Assembly (NCBI GenBank): GCA_020152595.1
Contig: JAIGNY010000745.1
Coordinates: 131,001-195,000 of the forward strand
Direction of reading: 5' to 3'
From: Chiridota heheva
Taxonomy: Eukaryota; Echinodermata; Holothuroidea; Apodida; Chiridotidae
DNA: 64,000 nt
Below, piece by piece: positions 23,540-34,203 of this stretch. The position numbers and the translations under genes were made by a program. Each line of letters opens with the position of its first letter. The first letter of the stretch is position 1. The notes below the pieces were generated by a model, which did no database searches, was not told where the DNA came from, and saw only the letters and a program-made list of their open reading frames with translations.

Positions 23540-26500
23540 CTCCTCTATTCAGACTAAGTGCAGCCAAAGATGAACTCATTCTGGTACTTCTTCTTGTCAC
23601 CACCTCCTGTCCAATGTCTCCATTACGAATTAACTTGTGACCTACAACGTTTGACACAGGTTCTTCTGATGAGAATTCTTCTGATGAGGCTTCTCTAAAA
23701 CGACGGAGTGTTTCAAGATTCTCCCCATCTTCACTTGGCAGTGTGCTCTCAGTGGTTTCTGCTGAGTTACATTCTGAAAAAGAGTCTACTGAGATGGAAT
23801 CATTTTCAGCTTCATCCTCTCCAATTGGATTATCATTGGTTTTGTGAAAAGGTCTTCATGTTCTGCCCCATCATATTCATGGTTTCCATTTTTTAAAGTC
23901 AAATTCTGGTAGTTCCATCAAAATGTTTCTTCTTTTCATAACAATTTTCATTAATTTCCAAATGGCACTTTTCATTGACAGCCACTTCACAAGTTTCGCC
24001 TGTATGAGAACAGTGTCTACACTTTCCTTCCACTATATGTTCTTTAATATTGCAACAATGTTCATGCGTGTTAGCCCTGTCACTACTACAAGGACACCCA
24101 CATTCCTTTCTCTCCACAGCAACAGTATCATTGATCAAAGGATTGCCACTCCTTGTAAATTTTCCTTCCTGTTCCTTTTGTAAATTTCTGGAATTATCTT
24201 TTTCTTCATCCATCAATATCCCTTTAGTACTCTCAGAGACCAAAAGGGTCTTATCACTACCATTTTCCTCAAGAGAATCCAACCCACTGAAATCTTCACA
24301 GGATCCACTTCCATGGAATTATAAGTCTGATCCTCTTTACACAAAGAGTCAACAGTCATCTCTACCCCAATTTCCTCATTACCATCCTTAAGAGCAGAAT
24401 TATTATTTTTTTGGCAGAATCTTGATGAATACACTTTTCTCCTCCTCAATATCACCTATACTTTCACAAGAAGCATGGGTTACCCCAGCAACCTTGCAAG
24501 CACTATGTTCATCTACAGATAATCTGTGATCAGCTCTCTCCGAAAACAAACTTCTATGCACTGCTTTATATCCCACGTGGTTAATTACAATATTTGATGG
24601 AATAGGAGCAGAACTGGAGAAGTCTTCTTCACACACCTGGTTTAAATTGCACATGGTCCTCTGCTCTTTACTTGGTGTATCAAAATCTTTTGAGGCCCCT
24701 TGAGTTACTACCCCAGGTGATGGTGACACAAAAACAGATAAATTACTACCCTTGATACCTCTTGTTTCATTTACAGATGATCCATTTTTGGCATGTTCAA
24801 CTGAAGCAGGCACAAATGATACAGAAGCAAGTGTGTATGATTGCGTTACTACAGAGTTTGTTGAATTGATTAATGTTTGCTTGTTTGTTTCACCACCAGC
24901 TTCTATGCTAGCAACCGCTTTCATATGACTGTAGCTCTGATGGTCATGGTTACATGATAAAATCTGCTCTGATATATCTGTGCTGCTTTCTTTTTGTATC
25001 ACATTTTGATTGTTTTCTTTGCCTGTTGTTACATTTGGAATCACATTGGGGGCCAAAAAAGAAGTTTGGTTTTGATCCGATTGATTACATGCATCAACAA
25101 GTCCTCCACAGGACATTTCTTCTCCAGTGTTGTCATTGTTTGTATTACTTACACAGATTTGGGATGTGTTTGAATTGGCAGGGTTGTTTTCAGTGTTGAT
25201 GTAATCTACATGACAGTTATTACTTGCAGAGTGGGAATTATCACAAACATCTGGAGTAAGTTCCTCATGATAAAAATCTGAAATAAAGAGTTCAGTTTCC
25301 TTTTTGTCAACAGCTACATCCGGTTTTGACTCTTGAGTCGGGGAATGGGACAAAGTTTCCTCCAGTTTCTTCTGTGAGGATCTATTCATTGAGGATAAAT
25401 CATCAGCGGACGGCTGTGTGAGCTGTCCATCCTCAGCACCCCTCAAAACGATCAATTCTCTGCAACTCACATTGTTCTTATCATCCAACTGTGCTTGAGT
25501 AATAGCACAGGCTGCATCTGACAGCAAGTTCAGGCTAGACATGGCTTCCTCTGATAAATAAGATTTATCCTTATTCACAATAACATCCTTATTAGTAGAC
25601 AACATTTCAACATGATCCCTTAATTTTGAGTTGCAATTCTTACTACCTAAATCATCAGAATCATGAAGTGGACTGGGATTGTTGGAACTACTCGAAGGAT
25701 TGCAGTTTTTACATTCTATGAACACATCACTATCATCTGTTACATGTTCACAATTAATAGATTTTGTCAGATCTTTACACTCTGTAGGTGCCTGAATGTG
25801 CTTGGTAATAGCTTCTTGAGTACTGTTGTTATTTTCCATCTCATCACTTAAACTGCCGACACCTTGAAGATCTTCTTTATTACAAGTGGATTCCATCTCA
25901 CTCCTGGAAGGGTTATCTCCTATTGCTTCTACTTGATCATTATTTGCATTCTCAGAGGAACTTAAACTCTTGTTATCTTTTGCACTCTCCACTTGACTTA
26001 CATGAGAATTTAACAACTGCTCAGAAATGGCTACTGTGGTCAGGAGGTCACCACAATCTTCAGTTTTATTGGTGGGCAACAGCTGCTCAGCAATGATGTT
26101 ATTTGGCACTGGTGCCTCACTTGGAGGCATATTTGCCCCACTCGTGATACCCTGAACTCTATTTTCATCAAGCATGTCTCTTACAGTTTTTGGAGCTAAA
26201 TACACAATTTGCGATTTATCACCTGGAGTCTGCATCAATGGAACTTGACCATCAGCTGGACTGTGAACCGCTGGATTTTGAATCACACTGAGAACCTGAC
26301 CATGTGACACCTTTTGTTGTAACATGTTGGTATTGACAGGCAGTCCTTGCTTGGCTTGCATGTTTATGCCATCCACTGGAGGTGTACTATTAAGTTTCAA
26401 GTGCTCTTCAAGATGGGGAAAAGGACCATAGGGAAGAAATTCATGCTGGACCACTGGCATGTGGGGCCCATAGGGAGATACCTGGAACTGTGGTGGATCT

Positions 26501-27450
26501 GGTATTGCCCTGCAGAAGGTTTATCAGTCGCATAATTCCAGGGTAAGAGTTGTATTTTGGATTGATTAAGTTGTGAAAGGCTACAGGTGGTTGTGGAGGT
26601 ACCTGTCCATTTGGTATATTGCAGAAGGGTAAGGGTGAAAAATTTGGAGTCCTAATAGTTTGAAATGGATACACATTCATGACAGGAAGTCTGGACTGAT
26701 AGTATGCTGGAAATCCAGGAACAAAACCAGTCGGCAAGGGTGAGACGGGTGGTGAAAGCATTGAATTACTGCAGTTGCGCATCATTGATAAATACCACTG
26801 CTGCTCTTCCTGGCTTCTTGAGCTGGATGAGAAATTGATACTTTCTGAGGCAAGCACTTGGTGATTCAGAGATGCAGCAGCATGGTCTGAACGGATAGGT
26901 GTCTTTTTCTTACTACGGCCAGTTGCATTGTTTGATGTTTCATTACTTTCAGATGCAACATCTTTTTTGGGTGGTCCTTTCTTTGCATATTCATGTTCAA
27001 ATGGGACAACATGAGCAGTAACTTGGCTGGCTGACTGTGATGGTGTGTTTGTTGTGTTTAAATTTTGGTCACTACCAACCTGTTCAGCATCTGCTCCTAC
27101 CTGCTTTGCATGATGTGTAGCACCTGACATAGCACTCAAAGTAATAGAATTTTCAAACTGGAGTAGATGTCTTGCATCTTTACCCTGCTGATCAATGGTC
27201 ACAGAAGTTTGCTGGCATGGCTTGGTGTGCTCCCCAGAAGGTTGCACTTGCTGAGCTTTTCTGATTTTAAGTTGAATCTGCTGGTGCTGAGCCTCAATGC
27301 TGTTTTGCATGAGGATGTCTGCTCTGGCTAGTGATGGTCTAAGCTGCAATTGGTTATGAGACACTTGGTTCTTTGGATGGTTAAAGTATTTGCTGGGATT
27401 TACTGGCTGCGAATTCATGCTGGTACTTGCTATGACATTTACCAGTTGCT
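23540..27450 (-). CDS. MBD5/6-type gene, giant central exon (five frame changes)
   Basis: The acceptor TGTTTCAG at 27451 joins in phase to the MBD exon, and the donor AGGAG|GTGAGT at 23539 joins in phase to the PWWP exon. Between them nearly 3.9 kb is coding-like but needs five frame changes. Going down the strand, frames are open 27450-26525, 26525-24415, 24415-24300, 24300-23905, 23905-23850 and 23850-23540. The peptide is low-complexity and probably disordered, rich in Ser, Asn, Gln and acidic residues, with early Pro/Phe/Tyr motifs (FVPGFPAYYQSRLPVMNVYP). It includes a Cys/His-rich patch at about 24170-24010. Vertebrate MBD5 likewise has a long disordered middle. The changes could be assembly indels (one is at an A7 run, 24411-24417), real mutations or missed mini-introns. 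Confidence 0.8.
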
Positions 27451-27568
27451 CTGAAACACAAGAAGAATAACCAAAATGAATACAATTCCAAGGAGCAAGG
27501 ATACAATATTGTCACTATTTTCTATTTACAAATAAAATGAAGTGTATAATTTTTAAAAGAACCAGAAC

Positions 27569-28975
27569 CAAAAAGTTTTGTGGTTCAGATGCTTTTTTTC
27601 ATATGCTAATTAATTTGCAAGTTTCAGTATAAACTGTCATGTCACTGCATATTATGAAATATTTGTTCCAGGATATTTATTCATAAACCATGACCACCGT
27701 GTATGATGCAGGTCAATAAAATAGACATATCTGTTGACAACACTAGCATGTGCACAATAATTAACAATAATATCATAGCAAGTACAATGCAAAACAGACA
27801 TAAGGTTGCTCATGTATTATATTTGAAGAATTTTATGTTAAGCCCTGCCTACTCATTAATAGGCATGGTATCACCACCAAAACCAATAAGGTACATCTAC
27901 AGACCATGGGCTATCTGTGTATCACATAGGACTTGAATCCAGTTTATCATTCTTTAGATACTGTCATTACAAGCTTTTTCAGCAAAATCATATTAAGCCC
28001 CGCCCACTATGCATACTAATGAAATTCAATGTTATTATACCATGAACATGTACACATTAGCAAACATCATAATGTACCAAATATGAAACAAAACACATAT
28101 CTGGTTGTTATCATATGAGCATTTCAAAAAATTTACATTAAGCCCGCCTCTTAATATGAAAAAACAATAGGGCACATCTACGAACCATGGGCAATCTTTG
28201 TATGATATATGACTTGAATCGAGTTTATCGTTCTTTAGATATCGTGTTTACAAGCTCTTTTCAGCAAAATCATATTATTTCCCGCCCACTAGCATATTAA
28301 TAAAATTCAAAGTTTTTATACTATGAACATGTACACACTAGCAAACATCATAACTGTACCAAATATGAAACAAAACATTTACGGTTCTTAAAATATGAGC
28401 ATTTCAAGGTCTTTACATTAAGTCCCATCTACTCATTAATATGCATGACATCGCCACCAAATACAATAGGGCATATCTACGGACCATGAGCTATCTGTGT
28501 ACCACACATGATATGAATCCAGTTTATCGTTCTTTAAAAATCATGTTTTACAAGCTCTTTTAAGCAAAATCATATTAAGCCCCTGCCCACTATGCATATT
28601 AATAAAATTCAACATTTTCATACCATGAACATTGTATGTACACACTAGCAAACATTATAACTGTACCAAATATCAAACCAAACAGATATGAGGGTGTTAA
28701 AATATGAGCATTTCAAAAATTTTTACACTAAGTCCCGCCTACTCATTAATATGCATGACATCACCACCAAAAACAAAAGGGCACATCTCAGACCATGGGC
28801 TGTATGTATGTCATATCCACTGTACCGTTCTTGAGATATCGTGTTTACGAGCTAGCCATCACATACACACCCACACATACACACATAGGCGCTCTATTTA
28901 TGACTGTATACACACACACACACGCCATCATGACTGCATAGATTCCTGATGGTATCGCATCGGAACCAAAAATGG
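27569..28975 (+). mobile_element. Interspersed element with ~300-bp tandem units (copy B)
   Basis: Starts GAACCAAAAAGTTTTGTGG and ends GCATCGGAACCAAAAA, as copy A at 389-2520 does, and shares its left leader (TGTTGACAACACTAGCATGTGC) nearly base for base. It has about three internal units (CATGAACATGTACACA at 28037, 28321 and 28624) against five or six in copy A. A CA-rich run precedes the right end. It sits in the intron between the MBD exon and the giant exon. Confidence 0.75.
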
Positions 28976-30192
28976 ATAAGTAACAAGCGACACTCCCAAG
29001 AAAAACACAATAAGTCTTATGATGACAAGACTGATGATCCCCTCACACCAAGCATCTGACAAATAAAACAAATAGATAATGTCTCTGTTACAGAGAGAGA
29101 GTGTCATGATGGGAATTTTAGACAACCATGAGTATGTTTACATTGACCAATGGACATCACCTTCCATTATAGATTTCAACACTGAATAGGAATGGAATTG
29201 CATTCAGAATGATACATTAAACCATCTACCCCAAAGAATGACATTGATTGATTCAAATGAAGGGAGGCTGAAAAGCTCACCTTTCAGTTCAACCACAACC
29301 AAAGTTACAACTCACAACAACGACGAGTGAACACACAATTACATTGACGGAGTCGCCTGCGTATTCGGTTATGATAGTAACAATGCTATCACGAAGCGCT
29401 TAATATGACCGGACAAGAACACAGGTACAACGTATGGACAGACTAAACATCAACAACCAAGTCAATATCCACAGCCTTTGATAACCAGTTGTGGTACACT
29501 GGCGTGTCTACCCAACCCAGGCTTGAACCCAGGGCCTCGTGGTCTGTAGACAGGTAAGATAACCACTACACCACAGTAGGTAGATAAGTTACAACTCAAA
29601 CATTTTACTCAAATTGACTTTTAACCAGTTTGAGATGTTCAACATACTGCACAGCATATAATTCAATTATCTAATCATTTAAAACTAACAACACTGCAGC
29701 ACTTATTACATGACAACACACAAGGCTAGCACAATTTTCCATTAATATGGCCAAGCGAGGATCTTCACAAAAATCAGTTTTACCGAATTACTAAAATTAA
29801 ACAGACTAACCATCTGAATCACAAAATATACTGTTGCTATATTGCGCAATATTCATGCAAATGTATGCTCACAGCGCTTACAATAGATCGGCGGCAGCCA
29901 GCAAAGGCGACCATGCATGTAATTTTCCCTGCTCCAATCCCTTATGCTGAGCACCAACCAAGAGGGTGGCACAACTAATTTTTTAAGTCTCTGGTATAAC
30001 TTAATTGAGCCCACAACCTTCCAGCTGGAAAAATCTACTAATTGTTCTTACCAGTCAGTTAAAAGGAGAAATAGTTTACGGCTATAGTAAGATGTGTCCA
30101 GGCCTCCTTCAGTCATTTGTTAAACCCGCGCACAGTAAAAAGCAAATAGCAAACTGCATCAAAGAATACCAAAATCTATCCTTGTAACTCAC
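28976..30192. other. Intron of the MBD gene, with a tRNA-like SINE head
   Basis: No exon recognised. Near 29508-29575 the minus strand reads TGGTGTAGTGGTTATCTTAC then GGGTTCAAGCC, matching the A and B boxes of RNA polymerase III promoters in a tRNA-derived SINE. It does not fold into an obvious functional tRNA with an intact acceptor stem. Confidence 0.5.
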
Positions 30193-30470
30193 CACTTTTT
30201 GAAGAGGTTGAAGGAACACTGGTGGTCAAGCTCTCTGGGCTCGCTTCATCTTTCAGCATGGAAATGACCGCTACCTTGTGGTTGCACAGCTTGATGACTG
30301 AATCATCTGAGGTGATATCATGCATGGTACGGTCTCTGGTGGCCACTGATGAGTCAAAGTTAAACACAGTTTCAAAGTGAAAGGGGCACTGCAAGCCACA
30401 CTTGCAGGTGTGAGGTGACAACAGGTAGGTCCTGGCCTCTGTTTCCGAGTGTAGTTCTTCTCCCGATGGG
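30193..30470 (-). CDS. MBD5/6-type gene, second half of the methyl-CpG-binding-like domain
   Basis: The acceptor TTGTGTTTAG precedes an exon of 278 bases ending at the donor AGTG|GTGAGT. It encodes SPSGEELHSETEARTYLLSP, then TCKCGLQCPFHFETVFNFDS and IKLCNHKV. These match the C-terminal half of the MBD of MBD5/MBD6 (ISPSG, TYLLTDGTCKCGLECP, VFNFDP, TKLCIHK). The first half, with the GWxR strand, would be in an upstream exon that I could not find in the window. In vertebrates this MBD does not bind methylated CpG and instead contacts the PR-DUB complex. Whether that holds here is unknown. Confidence 0.92.
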
Positions 30471-31043
30471 CTAAACACAAGAACAAATAACAGTGAGCAT
30501 GCTAACAACGTGCACAAGAGGAAAATTATGCATTTCTATTTATCTGACCTTGATAATTCATGTTCCCTACTATTTCTTATTGTATTGAAATTTAATTAAT
30601 GTTGGATAAACCTTCTAAACATAAAATGGATATAAGAATGTGGAAGGTTAGATACCAAAATACTTCTGTGATACCACAACCATTAACGTCACAGATAGGA
30701 CACTTAAAATATAATTCATTTTAGCACTTTTGATTTTAAGACAGGAAAGTTCACTCATCTTTCTTTTCCTTTCAATTTCACAATCAAGGAGCTAACATGG
30801 CCATATCTTTTCATCTTTTGAGGCAAGACTAAAATTCTATTGTGATTTATCCATCATAATCTAAATCAATGCAACATACAGTTCTAGGAAAAAGAGACAG
30901 GATATGATAAAGCATCAAACCAATGCCATTTGGAAAAAAAAAGATATCTCCTCCGTAAGTTGCTTTCAATTCATGGCAGCAGTTGATTATAATTATACTT
31001 TCACATGTAAATGCCCACATACAGTACTTGTCATTCTTGCTAC
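30471..31043. other. No feature recognised
   Basis: AT-rich DNA upstream of the MBD exon. No first-half MBD exon or promoter is evident. Confidence 0.5.
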
Positions 31044-31745
31044 CCTCAGGTACCCTACCCTCAGATATCCTACCCTCCTACCCTTAAATACCCTACCCTC
31101 CTACCCTCAAATACCTACCCTCTTATACCATACCCTCCTATGCCCTACCCTCAGATACCTTACCCTCAGATACCTTACCCTCTAATACCATACCCTCCTG
31201 TGCCCTACCCTCCTACCCTCGAATGCCCTACCCTCGGATGCCCTACCCTCGGATGCCCTACCCTCGAATGCCCTACCCTCGAATGCCCTACCCTCGGATG
31301 CCCTACCCTCGGATGCCCTACCCTCGGATGCCCTACCCTCGGATGCCCTACCCTCGGATGCCCTACCCTCGGATGCCCTACCCTCGGATACTCTACCCTC
31401 GGATGCCCCTACCCCGGATGCCCTACTCTCGGATGCCCTACCCACGGATGCCCTACCCACGGATGCCCTACCCACGGATGCCTAACCACGGATGCCCTAC
31501 CCACGGATGCCCTACCCTCGGATGCCCTACCCTCGGATGCCCTACCCTAGGATACCCTACCCTAGGATACCCTACCCTCGGATACCCTACCCTCCGATAC
31601 CCCACCCTCGGATACCCCACCCTCGGATACCCCACCCTCGGATACCCTACCCTCAGATACCCTACCCTCAGATACCCTACCCTCAGATACCCTACCCTCA
31701 GATACCTTACCCTCCTACCCTCGGATACCCTACCCTCAGATACTT
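31044..31745. repeat. 15-bp minisatellite (CCCTACCCTCGGATG)
   Basis: About 45 units of a 15-bp repeat, with blocks of variants: ATACCCTACCCTC at the edges, GGATGCCCTACCCTC in the middle and CCCACGGATG in one block. Because 15 is divisible by three, all frames stay open for 90-180 codons, giving spurious proline-rich peptides (MPYPRMPYPR). The CCCTA core is telomere-like only superficially. Confidence 0.95.
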
Positions 31746-31824
31746 CCTGAATTCAGGGTTGTAGTTCAGGATTTTTTATCGCTGTTCATGCTACATGTAC
31801 AGGAAGCGGTTTCCCAAAAGCAAT

Positions 31825-32133
31825 GTTCCTGCTCAGATTTCACTGTTCCTGCTCAGATTTCACTGTTCCTGCTCAGATTTCACTGTTCCTGCTCAGATTT
31901 CACTGTTCCTGCTCAGATTTCACTGTTCCTGCTCAGATTTCACTGTTCCTGCTCAGATTTCACTGTTCCTGCTCAGATTTCACTGTTCCTGCTCAGATTT
32001 CACTGTTCCTGCTCAGATTTCACTGTTCCTGCTCAGATTTCACTGTTCCTGCTCAGATTTCACTGTTCCTGCTCAGATTTCACTGTTCCTGCTCAGATTT
32101 CACTGTTCCTGCTCAGATTTCACTGTTCCTGCT
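31825..32133. repeat. 20-bp minisatellite, 15.5 perfect copies
   Basis: GTTCCTGCTCAGATTTCACT is repeated head to tail with no substitution visible in any copy. The unit is not a multiple of three and contains no stop in any plus-strand frame, so all three frames are open for 117-133 codons. These are not genes. Confidence 0.97.
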
Positions 32134-33205
32134 TACCTTAATGACACACATACTGTACTTTACAATAAAATATTGATTTTGCATAGCTTTTATTGATTCT
32201 TTTTTGGAAACCTTATGGATGTAAATCATCTACATGTTTTACAATCCCACTATCACGTACCACAGAGCTATTTTTTCTAAAAAAAATTGGGATAATTCCA
32301 TCCATACAACATGGAATAAAGGATTGTAAATAAACCTTCAATGTTGTCATCTCATGTGGAATTACAAGTGCTGTGTAGTGTCTTATTAGTAAAATTTAAC
32401 TGAAAATGTGGAATACTGCAACAAAAGATAAGAGAGAAGGATATTAGCTTTGGTGGAGAATAAGAAGGTACAGTAACTTCTTCAGTAGCCCTGTAAAGTA
32501 TGAACACCTAGAGTTCACAATTTTATAACATGAAACATAAGGATACTAGGTAGCTCAGTTGGTAGTGCGCACAACTGAGATGCTTAAGGTTGAAGGTTCA
32601 AGCCTCAATCAGGTCTAGCCCGTTTTTCCACAGCTTTGCAGACAGATATGGCAAACATCAAAGTGGAAATACGTCCTTTGCAGCTCCTGCTTCCCCCATT
32701 ACAGGAGAATTTTGTATGACAAGAATGTTTATTTTGATAGACAATAAAGTTGATTGTTCTAAGGGACAACAATTTTCTTTAAAAAGTACTGTTTTTAGAA
32801 CAACAAGGATTTCAAACCCAACTGATCTTATATCTACTGTAGTTTGTTGGATCTAGATTGATGGAATATTAAACCCTTACGAGTCCCAGGGGGTCCAAAA
32901 TGTGGCTACAATGTTTGGGATTTTTTTTTTCAAAATTGATTTTCATAAGTTTCTTTTTGTTTTGTATCACTACAAGTTTGGTTTATATGAATGTTAAGAC
33001 AACAAACTTTTCAATAAAAAGTCAAAATAAAGAAAATATCGACATAAATATGCAAATTTGCAAATGTTATGCAAAATTAGGCAATTTATTTTGAGCTTGT
33101 ATTTTTTCTTGTGAATAATGAAAATGGAAGATTTTTGTTTACATATTTAGATTGTTTGAGAAATTCCTTTCTTTCTAATGGTACCAGTCTGAATTTTTTT
33201 CTTAA
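32134..33205. other. Mostly featureless; tRNA-like SINE head at 32545-32612
   Basis: At 32545 the plus strand reads TAGGTAGCTCAGTTGGTAGT and, 30 bases on, AAGGTTCAAGCCTCAATC. These are A- and B-box-like elements spaced as in a tRNA, so a tRNA-derived SINE head is likely. The remainder is AT-rich with no gene seen. Confidence 0.55.
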
Positions 33206-33228
33206 AGCAGGGAGCTGAGCTCCCTGCT
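33206..33228. repeat. Near-perfect hairpin AGCAGGGAGCT/AGCTCCCTGCT
   Basis: An 11-bp stem with a one-base centre. It lies 50-150 bases from a tRNA-like segment and may be part of the same small repeat. Confidence 0.8.
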
Positions 33229-33282
33229 CAAAGCAAAACCTGCAAAAACAATGAAAAAATAATAATAATCACCGCTCACTAA

Positions 33283-33372
33283 AAACAAAGCGTGCATACG
33301 ATGCTGTAATCGAACCCAAGGCACCCACACTGTAATCCCACACGTTACCGCTAGACTACATTGCATATGTCC
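33283..33372 (-). repeat. tRNA-like SINE head or tRNA pseudogene
   Basis: Minus strand reads TAGTCTAGCGGTAACGTGTG and then TGGGTTCGATTACAGC, with A-box-like and B-box-like blocks. The last bases of the B box (ATTAC) differ from the usual AATCC, and no convincing acceptor stem was seen, so a functional tRNA is doubtful. Confidence 0.45.
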
Positions 33373-34203
33373 TACTGTAAGGAATTGCTTTCATACTTAA
33401 ATATCAGCATGAATAAAGAGGGGGTAGTTGCTCTATTTTATTTTAATCGAAAGCATGTGATTTGGCCTTTCTTATGGTATATTTCGTGAAGGTGAGTTTT
33501 ATCACAATCGGAAGTTTAAATTTTCCCCAAATTTTGGTCTCAAAAGGATAAAAATCATGATATTTTTCACAACTTTTGCCAAAAAAAAAGTTATTGATGA
33601 TAGGGGCAGTCAAAATTCGACCGGAATTGGATGCATTGATGTCTTTGTAAGTTTCTCACGGGTTTTCAGGCAAAAGCAAGGTTTGGAAGTACGTAAGCTT
33701 GTACGGTTTTACCCCGATGTGAAACCGGTCGGTTTCCAAAACCAAATCATAAAGTGAATTACAGTAATTATAACTGCAGTCTTATATGATAGCTGCTAAC
33801 AATGTTTGTATCACAGTATTTTCTGTAAATAATGTTGAAAATGAAGGCGTTGATCAATAAAATGTATTAATAAACTTTAATGTTGTTTGCATGTAAAGTG
33901 ATTTTTTATATACCCTATTTGCCCCAAATGATGCCGATTTTACCCCTTTGTCAGTCTAGGTCCGCAAGGCATTAAACAAGTCCCTATGCCCCAAGGCAGT
34001 CAGGTAAAAAATGTTGTTGTGAAAAAGGCTGTGTTGACCGGCCATCTATATGCCCTTCTTTGCTCCTCACAATTAAATTCATAGTTATGATTTCAATTTT
34101 CTTTCATATAAAAAAAAAGAAATTTGTCTGATAGTTGTAAAACAAATAAATTAAGCTTTTAACTGCATTATCTTATGGTGCGATGCTAGTCATCATATAC
34201 TTG
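33373..34203. other. No feature recognised
   Basis: AT-rich DNA between the tRNA-like segment and the left arm of the foldback. No gene seen. Confidence 0.5.

Noticed and set aside
31044..31745. Interstitial telomere
   Set aside because: The unit is 15 bp (CCCTACCCTCGGATG), not TTAGGG; resemblance is limited to CCCTA.
31011..31764. Proline-rich open frames (MPYPRMPYPR) of up to 179 codons
   Set aside because: They are translations of a 15-bp minisatellite; open in several frames on both strands at once and with no splice or start support.
31788..32196. Three overlapping frames of 117-133 codons (FTVPAQISLF)
   Set aside because: All derive from a 20-bp repeat without stop codons.
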